The notes under the pieces are model-generated. The model was not told the origin of the DNA. It made no database searches and worked only from the letters and a program-made list of their open reading frames with translations. This document shows, one piece after another, positions 55,232-64,000 of a DNA stretch of 64,000 nucleotides. Each line of letters begins with the position of its first letter. Position 1 is the first letter of the stretch. Location of the stretch: NCBI RefSeq assembly GCF_004337985.1, contig NC_043741.1, positions 2,797,348 through 2,861,347 of the forward strand. Direction: 5' to 3'. Both the position numbers and the translations under genes were made by a program. The stretch comes from Pyricularia pennisetigena (taxonomy: Eukaryota > Ascomycota > Sordariomycetes > Magnaporthales > Pyriculariaceae).

Positions 55232-56677
55232 ATGGCGCTCAAGTGTGTCCATCAAGGTTGCGGCAAGACCTATGCCGACGGAGAAGAGGATGGATGCAAC
55301 TATCATCCTGGTCCTCCTGTCTTCCACGAGGGACAGAAAGGTAAGCTTAAGTGATGTCTGGTCTTGCTTGGCTTTATATTTGGCTTTTTTTTTTTTTTTT
55401 TTTCTTCTCGATTTTATGGATATCATGTCTGGTCTAACCACCCCCACCTCCCAACGGCAGGCTGGAAGTGCTGCAAACCGCGCGTCTTGACCTTTGAAGA
55501 GTTCATGTCCATTCCCCCCTGTACCCAAGGCCGCCACTCCACCACGGACCTGCCCCCAAAGATTGAAAAGAAGGAAGCCCGGGAAGACGCGCCCACGCTC
55601 GCCGCCGCTGCCGCGCAACCGCCCGCAGTGCCCCGCGTCCCCGTAGCCTCCGCCACGGCAACCCCACCGGCAGAGGCGCCCGCACCGCCGCCCGAGTCGG
55701 AGGATGATGACCCGGCGCTAGAGATCCCGGACGGCAAGACTTGCAGGCGGAGGGGCTGTGGCGCAACTTATAAGAAGGGTGCCTCGAGGGAAGGGGAGCA
55801 GTGCGTCCACCACCCGGGTGTGCCCATCTTCCACGAGGGCAGCAAGGGGTACAGTTGCTGCAAGCGGCGCGTGCTTGAGTTTGACCAGTTCATGAAAATT
55901 GAGGGATGCGCGACCAAGGGTAGGCACCTGTTCGTCGGCAGCGGCGGCAAGAAGAAGGGGGCCGGCGCTAATGGTGCGGGGGATGGTGAGCAGTTGTTGG
56001 AATCGGTCAGGTGAGTCTCTTGCGGAGTACAACACACAAGTTCCTCATGTGTTGCACAGGTCTAGATTGTCATTTTTTGCCTCCTTCTTGCGATAAGACA
56101 TGAGGACGGGCCATGCCAAGCACTAGACCAGCCGATCTGCCAAGCGTCCGCCGCGACACACCGACCGTCCACAACCACGGAGGCCGGTGTTACGCACGGA
56201 GGGGCGACGCAGAGACTACGCGGCTGTGCTGCGGCAAAGGCGCCAAGTCGGTCCTTCTTTTCCCTCTTGTGTTTTATACCAAGGCTTCGTGTCTGTACAC
56301 TGACGTCTGTTTTTTTCGCTCCCATCTAACTTGACAAAAAAAAACCCCCCCACATTAGGCACGATTACTACCAAACTGCAACTACAGTTATCGCGTCCTT
56401 TTTCCTCAAAAAGATCGACAAGGACCGTGCAAAGATCATATTCAACACACAGTCCATCAGTCTGGATCTGCCAACCGCAGACACCACGCGCTACCGGACG
56501 GAGGTGCCTCTCTACGCAGCCGTGGACCCGGAAAAGTCGACGTATAAGATCTTGGGCACCAAGCTCGAGGTGAACCTGGTCAAGGCAGATGTTGCGTCTT
56601 GGCCGGTGCTCAGGAGCGACGAGAGGCACACGGGTGAGATACTACAGGTCGGCAGGGCGGGGAGTGTTGCCCGGTGA
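55232..56677 (+). CDS. chpA: CHORD and CS domain protein (RAR1/CHP family, Hsp90 co-chaperone)
   Basis: Three exons: 55232-55340, 55461-56010 and 56359-56677, giving 325 residues. Introns are 120 and 348 bp. Two zinc-binding CHORD domains are seen. The first spans residues 5-64 (CVHQGCGKTY, CNYHPGPPVFHEG, KGWKCCKPRVLTFEEF, CTQGRH). The second spans about 130-195 (CRRRGCGATYKKG, CVHHPGVPIFHEG, GYSCCKRRVLEFDQF). An Ala/Pro-rich linker lies between them. A p23-like CS domain begins at HDYYQTATTVIASFF in exon 3 and ends GEILQVGRAGSVAR. Proteins of this build work with Hsp90 and Sgt1; in Aspergillus the homologue is named chpA, used here by analogy. The 348-bp intron is long for this window but both junctions restore conserved text. 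Confidence 0.94.
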
Positions 56678-59600
56678 ATTTTCTTGACGAGCCAGGCTGT
56701 AGGGTGGCGCTTGGAGAAGGGGGCGGCAGAAAGAAAATCTATCGGCCGGGTGGGTAAAAAGTCATTGACCTCGCGCCAAGCCGTTGAGGCGGTAGAAGTT
56801 GCGTTGCCGGCATTGAGGACGGAGCGCTAAATAACGGCCTAAGCTAAACGGCGACTAGTCGCCAAGAGCCCTTTCTTTCTTTAATTTTTTAAGTGGTCGA
56901 AAATCTGGTTGAGGGGTGACTAAAAAAATGAAAAAAAGGCGGGAGATGGATTAATATCAATATTTACCCTCATGCTGGTCCATAGTGCGAGGCATATATA
57001 CCCACAAGATCCCAAGCCAAGGGGAACTATCTTATCTTGATAATCACAGCACAGCGCGTGGCGCAACCAGGGGAGCACAATGTTCCACCGGGTAGCTCTC
57101 AACACGAGAGGGCATAGTGTTGAGGAGGGGGGTACGGAGCGGTACTGCCGACCATGGCTACCCAAAGGCTAGTCTAGATTAGTTTTAGATCGTCCGAGTT
57201 CATTGCATTAACCCAGTCGGATTTGAGTTGCCCAAGCCATCTCCTGTGACGTGGCTCGTCCCGATCCAGGACATGACCCTGAAAAGTGCCAAATCGTCGT
57301 TTTCCCCTTTATCTTTTCTCAGTTCTCTTTGGCCTTCTATTGGGTGCCTACTTCTGCTTCTAGTACGATTCTTGGCAGATGAACTCTACCCGTGTCTGGG
57401 GGCTAAGACAACCTTACTCCCCTCCCCAGCTGACCGGAAGGGGGGGTCGTAAGATTTGACAATTGTCTTAGGAGTTGTGTGTAGAAACAAACAACCCGCC
57501 CCCCAAACCAAAAAAAAGCATGGCACACCGCCGTGTCGGTAAGTGGCGGACGGGATTCGGTAATTTGATGGGCTTGGCGTGGTCATTGAGGAAGAGGAGG
57601 GGGGGTTTAGAATGAAAAACCAAAAACCAAAAACCAAAAACCCAAAAAAAAAAAAGCCTTTGGAGAAGAGAAAAAGAAGGTTTTCTTTCCCAACTACCGA
57701 CGAGACGGGATAGATGGGGCAAAGGATGGGTCACATACGGATGAAGTAAAAAGGGTGGCAGCGGGAAAGGGAAAAGAAGCAAACCCCGAAAAAGGAAACC
57801 ATCACGAGACTTACACCTGGGAAGGGAAGATGGAAGGTAGGGGGACGAGGCGTCGCTTACAAGACTTGGCGTCTGTGACACTTGCGCACAGAGAAAAAAA
57901 AAGAATGATAGATAGCTTTTTTTTTCTCTCTTTTTTTTGCTGCCATAGGTAGAAGGGTTTTTTTTCGGCATCCGCCCCTTGTCTACCCTATCTCTTAATT
58001 GCTTTTGGATTTGCACTGCCCCGTGGCCCCCAGTCCCGGGGAAGATTGCCGTCCGTGTTGAGATAAGATTCTTTCGTTTCTTTGTTTTTTTTTTTTTTCT
58101 GAAACTAGAAGTAGAAAACATCTTGGAAACGAGCTAAAAGCTTGCTTGACTGGCTTGATTTGGGCTTGAAGAGCCAGTAAAAGTCACGTTGTCGAGCACG
58201 AGGATGATTCAGCCTTACTTTCTTTTTTGTACTTTTTTCTTCTTTGTCCTATCTGTCTTTCGTTCCTCTCGCCTGACACCTGTTTCTTTCGTTTTTTTTT
58301 GTACATACCAAGCCATGGTACGATTACACAAACGGGTTTTGGTTGCCACCGAACCCGGCCGGTTGGGTTTCTGTTTCGTTGGTTGGTTTGTGCTAAGTGG
58401 CTTAGATAGGGAAGGAGTACACGGGAAGCGAGAGAAGAAATAATAATAATAAAAAATATAAAAAAATAAAACACCAAAGCTAAAATCTTGGCAGGATAGA
58501 TGGAAAGATGAGGTAAGGGCAGGAAACAGAAACGTGCATCTTGACAGCTTGATCATTCGTGGCATTTGTGCATTCCTTTCGCGGACCCAACGTAAACCCT
58601 CCTTTTCTGTGTAACCACCGGGAAACGGATGGAACCCGTAGTTGCCTAGTGACACGGAAATTATTTATGTTGAGAACGAAGAAAGAAAAAAAAAAAAAAA
58701 GAGAGACACACACACAACGGATAGATACATTCAAACTGATTTAGCGGATTCTTTCGGCTTGAGTCAAAAAAAATGTCGTTGTCGATCTGCACATTGTGAG
58801 GTTGTGATCGATACAACTATCAAGCGCAAACCAAGCCTCACTCTTGCCTCTACATGTGTGCCGAACCCGTTGCCCAGATCAAGGTAATTAATTGTCGTAC
58901 GCTCACAATTAAGCCACGATGAAAATCACAGCCACCAGGGCCTCGTCACAGAAACCCCCAATTGGCAAATAAGCTGATTTTGGGATCGGACATTTAAAAA
59001 AAAAAAAACACTCAGGTCTGAGGGAATATCACGTTATCTTGTTAAAGCAGAAACGAAACAACCAAAAAAAAAGAGTGAACAATTACGTTGCTACTGCCTT
59101 ACGAGTCGATCCTTGGCTTCCGGCATTCCCGCCAAGCCTTACCATTTGCATTAAGTTCGGCACTAGCCATGGCACAGTAGCGTTCCGGTTATACCAGGAG
59201 GGGGGGGGGGGTGGGGTGTGGTTTTAGTCTAAATTGACATCAACGTCGAGGGAAAAGAAAAAAAAAAGAATGGTACGCCGAGTCTTGGCGATAGGGGCAA
59301 GGGAGGAGGGCATGTGTTTGCCATCGTCTGTGTGTTTGTACGTGTGTGTGTGTATGTGTGATGTAACTTGTACCAGACAATAAGAGCAAAAAAAAAAAAG
59401 TAAGGAAAAGAAAAGAAAAAAAAAAGAGTAAAAACGACCAAGAAAAAGAAAGAACGGTGACGCGGCTTGTCTTCATTTACGTAGTTTATCTCTTGGACAT
59501 AAAACATCCCGAAGCATGGAATATCATGTCACGAGGGAAACGGGACATGCAAATTGATCTTGTTCCGGCCGTTGGGATCGTGTACGTTATTTGCAGAAAG

Positions 59601-60451
59601 ACAAGAAAAAAAAAGCCTAAGGATAAAACTAAAATAACAAAAGTATAGACGAATGCGGCGCAGTCGTTTGAATTTTAACACCAGTATTCTCGTTCCCCCC
59701 CTCGGCTTCAAACATGGCATTCCAGGGATTTCGATATACTGCGTATGAATCTAATGCAGGAGAAAACGGCAGGTCAAGTATAGGGTGGGCAGTCATGCGG
59801 TGACCTGCAGCAAAATCCAAATACGAAACCACCTGCTCAGAGTTTAATGGCTTACAAACGACCCGAGTCAACCTACCCGGTAATACACCACCCGAACTCG
59901 AGTTCCAGTTCATACGTAGTAATGATTACCTGCATCAAATACAAAGTTTGCCTACTCGGATGAACGAAGCGGCCAAACATATCATCGGCAACAGAGCCAC
60001 ATATGCATATTGACCCCAGGACGGTTGTAACTAAAAAAAAAGGAGGAGTAAATTTATTGAGTGTTCGCATTATTGAAACCCGGGAATATAGACAAGAACA
60101 GAAAGCAAAACAAAAGGCCATCCGGAAATCTGTCTACCGCATATTTCCCCACAAGTGATGCCTTTTCCTTTCTCATCTAGTAATGACCACGCATTTCGTC
60201 ACTATATAAAAAGCAGATATATGACTTGATAAGAGTAAAAAAAAGAAAGGAAGCCAAGGAAGAAAATATAAACCAAAAAAAAAAAAAAAAATCAAATCTC
60301 GAGGGTAGCGGGGTGATCCCTATCCTGCCCTTTCTCGCTTTCCCAAATTTATACCGTACTCCGTAATGCGCCCAGGATAGAAAAAAAAAACAGATTGCCA
60401 AGAACCAACGCCGTCCATAACTAACGAATCTGTCCATTCTTTTGGTTTTCA
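56678..60451. other. 3.8-kb gene-free, homopolymer-rich region
   Basis: Composition alternates between A/G-rich and T/C-rich blocks, with A/T runs of 10-20 in several places, a 12-base G-run at 59200-59211 and a short AAAAACC tandem repeat. A 217-codon minus frame at 57468-58121 is low-complexity Phe/Lys/Leu/Pro and unconvincing. No tRNA or repeat family was recognised. Confidence 0.55.
57615..57641. repeat. Short tandem repeat of AAAAACC (about 3.5 copies)
   Basis: Consecutive AAAAACC units, ending in CCC and an A-run. Confidence 0.8.
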
Positions 60452-61975
60452 TCATGGTCTCGCAGAATTAGACGGTGGCGCCGGCGCGCCAATGTTTAGA
60501 TCCGACATGGGCGGCATGTCTGGTAGGTTGTTAGATCCCCTCATGATTGATCTCCTTGGGCTCGATGACGAGGACGAGGGTTCTGATGTGCCATGTTGTT
60601 GTACCAAGGCGGGCTTCGGTGGCTGTTGCTGCGGTAGCGGCTGCTCGTCTGCGAACATAACCTTGTCGCGGCTGAAAGAGACCATAACTCGCCCGTCGTT
60701 GTCTCTGGAAAGTAGCCTGCCGCGGCACTCAAGATCCGGGCTGGACTGAGAGAATTGGATAATGATCCCACCGTCGGGCGCGGTTCCTACGAATGCGGCT
60801 TGCTGGAGCAGAGGAGTGCCTGCTTGCGGTTGTGGGGATGGGCGCCTGGGAAGGGCCTCTACGCTTTCGTCGCGGATTGTTGGTCTATCAAGGGATAAAT
60901 GCTGTTAGCTTGCGATTTTAAATGGCGTGTTGGCCAAGATCATTGCGATCCGTTGATGGACGAAAGGGGGTGAGGCTAGCAAAGGGATGATGATAAGAGC
61001 CATGCCGATAGCTGCTCATCTCTACCCAATCGGTACCCAGAAACAAGAGCTTTTAATTTCACGTAACCCCACCACATAGCAAGCCACCGTTGCTGAAGCG
61101 GCAGGGGCGTATGGAAAATGAAGACCAAAGTGACTCTCCAAGTCCCGAGCTTGCAGGGGGCAACGGGAAAGGGATCCAAGGGTGGCTGGGAAAAGAAAAG
61201 AAAAACCAGGCAGGGTGCACTTACGTCTGGCTCATAGACAGACTCCCAGCCTTACTGTTCGCCCTGCTTCGGCTCCTCGTGCGCTCAATGACCTTGGTGC
61301 CCTTGCGGTGAAGCATCGAATTGACCAAGTTACCCAACCCGGCAACCACCAGAACTGGCGTTCCCAGAGCCAATGCCCACGGCGGTCGGTCGTGACCCTG
61401 AAGCACCAGGGCCATGTGCAAAATGATTCCGAAGATGGCGATGACTGATCCGAACTGTAGCATCGTCCAGGTGGCCCAATAGAGAGACATGAGATCCTCG
61501 CCGTCGCAGAATTGCAGGGCCAAAAGCGCGTACACCTCAATGACGACCATAACGACAGAGACGGAGGCGCAAGAGGCACTGACGTAGAGGCATCGAAGAT
61601 GGAGGTAGCGAAATTTGGAGTCGTCGCTCCTAAGGTCTTTTGTGCGTTCGCTCGTGCTGTTGATAGTAGCTTATTAGTATCAAATGTTTTTATATTCATC
61701 AAGAGGCGGAGAAAAAAAAAAGCCTGTCAAGGCTCCGAGGGTGCATCTTTCCAAAGATGAGAGCAAAATACTCACCGTGAGTACCAGAATGATACAAATG
61801 AGAGAAGGAGGATGTTTCCGCCAAACAAAACCCAGTATAGCAAGTCGAAATGTACCCTATCCAAACGAGAAAATGGTCCAGCATAATGTTCGCAAAGGGC
61901 TGGGCTCACATCGTTAGCACCTTTGCCGCTATTGATGCTAGCCATGTTGTCGACTAAGCTGCTATCTGTCGACAT
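60452..61975 (-). CDS. Uncharacterised four-span membrane protein
   Basis: Three exons: 61776-61975, 61225-61656 and 60452-60884, giving 354 residues. Introns are 119 and 340 bp with donors GTGAGT and GTAAGT; all phases agree. Four hydrophobic spans are visible: DLLYWVLFGGNILLLSFV, a segment around VSASCASVSVVMVVIEVYAL, MLQFGSVIAIFGIILHMALV and LALGTPVLVVAGLGNLVNS. The loop between spans 1 and 2 is basic (SERTKDLRSDDSKFRYLHLR). A basic RSRSRANSK segment follows span 4, then a cytosolic tail rich in Pro, Gln and Ser with a FSQSSPDLECRGRLLSRDN block. I do not recognise the family. The 340-bp intron could hide a small extra exon. Confidence 0.8.
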
Positions 61976-64000
61976 TTGAACTGTGGTGTTGGTGTGTTCT
62001 CGACAATGAAATTCAAGTCAAAGTCTCAAGAGCTGATAAAGTTGGGTGTATATGCCAAATGAGGAAATTGACTGGATCCGGCTAAAGATTTGTCTTTTGA
62101 GTTGAGACCGACGGGTGGGTGGTGGGTTGAAATCCAAGTTGCGATGACGGTCTTCTGTGCCACCAAAGTCCTTGGCACGTTTCTCGTTGGTGACGGGTTG
62201 AGAGAGGACCGTGCCGTACTGTAAGACCTGACTGGGTGATATGGATGGTGTCTAGGTACCTAATATGGGACTGCAGTTCGGCCAATGTACAGTCCGAGCT
62301 TTGAGTAGAGTCGGGGGGCGGACCGGCTGTTTATGTATGTGATTTTTTATGAGCAAAGAGACAGTCTAGACCTCGACAGGAATGACTGTTACTCTGGATG
62401 AAAGAGAACAAGAGTTGCGGAGGTGTTCTTCCAAAGAAAAAAAAAGAAAAAAATCCGAACAATGTGGGATGGCACTCTGTAAGAATAGGTCACTCTCGTG
62501 TCCTGTGCCTTCTCATATGGCAGAAGTAAATATGGTAGAAGCTGTTGATATTTTTCAGTTGTATTTTTTGTAACCCTGGCGCCGTGGGGTCCAAAGGATC
62601 TTTAAGTAGGAAGACCGGCTTGGAGATGGGAATCTGGGTGCCAAGTCGATGTGAAGATGGGGAAATTAGACGTCTAGATATAGCATCAGAGACGAGTGGC
62701 AGAAAAAGAGACCCAGAGCTAGACAGATTACCGTTGAGGCAAGTGGACGGTGTGGCAGAAACAATCGTGGACAGGGAATGACCCAATATCCGTTATGCCA
62801 AGGTGTTCAGGCAGCGCTCCTTTGGGCAAAGCCTGGATCGACCGTTGTTGAGACGAGACTGCGCATACAAAACTCAAACAGCAAACACCATCCATGGACA
62901 TGGGGGAAACTGCCTGACTGACAGGGTGGAGGATCTTATCTAGCAGAATGCGGGCTGACTGGGGTCGCGGGGTCGGGTAATAAAGTGTGGACAGACCAGA
63001 TGGTAAAGGAAAGTATGAGGCAAGGGGAAGCGAGAGAGCCCAACAGGCAGAGCAAGAGATCCAGACTAGACTAAGATGGGTGGGCAGGGAAGATAACACA
63101 CAAGAGACACCCGGACAGTGGAGAAGTGTATGGGTGTGAAGAGTTGAAGAATAATTTAAAAAAAGAAAAAAAAAAAGGAAAAAGAGATCCCAGGGCTCGA
63201 CTGAGTAGAGCGAGTGGGCCTATCTAGTCTGGTAAGGTAGAGAGAGGTAGGGATTAAAGCGGCCAGTAATTAGTGGTGTGCGGTAAAGAGAAATTGGATG
63301 TGTGTGTGTGTGTGTGTGTGTAGGTAGGGACTTACCCAAGATGGGTAGTGCCTGGTTACGTAGATAAACTGGAACCAGAAAAAGAGATGCAAAACAGAGA
63401 ACCTGACAGGAAAGACAGCATGGGGCCAAAAGAATCCCATACCCAGACGCATCGACATAATGGAGCCAAGAAAGGCACAGCCATGGCAGACTTCCATAAC
63501 AGGTAGTAACTTTGATAACGAAGTTAATAATAAATGATAACAGTAAAAATAATAAAAAAAATAAAAGAGAGCAGGAAGGAGCAAACTGTACTATACAGGG
63601 TGTGCCCGCATGGTGTGTCAGTAACCCGGGCAGGCAAAGCCGATCTTTCGTGCTTTCCCTGCCATTGGGCATCCAGTACAGGTTGCGACTCACCAAACGG
63701 CACCTCTATTCCTACATTGGTATTGTCTTTCCCGTTGATCTGCAATGTAGTATTGTTCACGGGGTATAATCACTTACACATACTCTTAGCCCCCTGCTTT
63801 CTTCTCGCTATCATCCTCTCGGCTTTCTTTTTTCTTCTTTTCTTTTCTTTTTTTTTTTTTTTTTTTTGTTATTTCGTGTCTTTGTTAAACCTGTGAGAGT
63901 GTCGGTTTGACTACCAAGCCTTGGCGTTTGTGATCTTCTGCATGGATCCATTGCTTGAGGCGACCCGACCGAGGGCTTGTTGCGTCTTGGCAGTGGGAGG
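61976..64000. other. Right-end region without a supportable gene
   Basis: This is the promoter side of the membrane-protein gene plus 2 kb of purine-rich DNA (62380-63200), a (TG)11 microsatellite and a 20-base T-run at 63848-63867. Frames lack ATG starts or good composition. It may be the leader of a gene beyond the window. Confidence 0.5.
63299..63320. repeat. (TG)11 microsatellite
   Basis: Eleven uninterrupted TG units in intergenic DNA. Confidence 0.9.

Noticed and set aside
57468..58121. 217-codon minus-strand frame with hydrophobic stretches
   Set aside because: Hydrophobicity comes from T-rich tracts (poly-Phe/Leu); no conserved motif.
62728..63099. 123-codon minus-strand frame with a signal-peptide-like N-terminus
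   Set aside because: It begins at GTG and not ATG, composition is unremarkable, and nothing else supports a gene.

Overview
The window is nuclear DNA of a filamentous ascomycete. Genes are split by short introns (mostly 60-180 bp) with GTANGT-type donors and CTRAC-like branch sites. The protein set is typical of Pezizomycotina: ADE2, DUS4, a Pch1-type cyclin, PRP4, TAF3, TAF7, the complex I 12 kDa subunit, a nucleolin homologue and a CHORD protein. One DNA transposon carries a strong repeat-induced point mutation (RIP) signature. A Sordariomycete, possibly Magnaporthales, is my inference; its Pot2/Fot1-like element (43-bp terminal inverted repeats, TA target) fits but does not prove this.

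Layout. 1-8 kb: the 3' end of a membrane-protein gene, a 6-kb gene-free stretch, then a DOMON-cytochrome b561 redox protein. 8.8-14.5 kb, minus strand: a Zn2Cys6 regulator whose zinc cluster is split by a 405-bp intron, then ADE2. 15.5-25 kb: DUS4 (five coding exons, one GC-AG intron), Pch1-type cyclin, PRP4 and an intron-less S6-kinase-like AGC kinase. 26.6-32.9 kb, minus strand: secreted GH37 trehalase and a triose-phosphate/nucleotide-sugar-type transporter. 34.9-36.8 kb: the RIP-degraded transposon, lying in the divergent promoter between the transporter and a GH15 glycoside hydrolase (37-39.3 kb). 39.7-47.4 kb is dense: TAF3 and TAF7 head to head, mitochondrial ribosomal protein mL54, complex I NDUFB10-type subunit and a nucleolin/Nsr1 homologue. 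50-62 kb: a serine-rich single-span membrane protein with a candidate Atg8-interacting motif, a HpcH/HpaI aldolase, a glutaredoxin-like protein, a two-CHORD plus CS protein and an uncharacterised four-span membrane protein. The last 2 kb has no gene I can support.

Functional threads. Most genes are housekeeping: purine synthesis, tRNA modification, transcription (two TFIID subunits plus a P-TEFb-type cyclin), splicing, ribosome biogenesis and mitochondria. Two hydrolases (GH37 and GH15) could both act on trehalose or related glucosides. I saw no secondary-metabolite cluster, tRNA, rRNA or CRISPR. Many gene pairs are divergent and share promoters of 0.6-1.1 kb. Exon limits were placed by hand from reading frame, splice consensus and family conservation; no alignment or RNA data were available. 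All spans for spliced genes run from start codon to stop codon, with exons given in the text.
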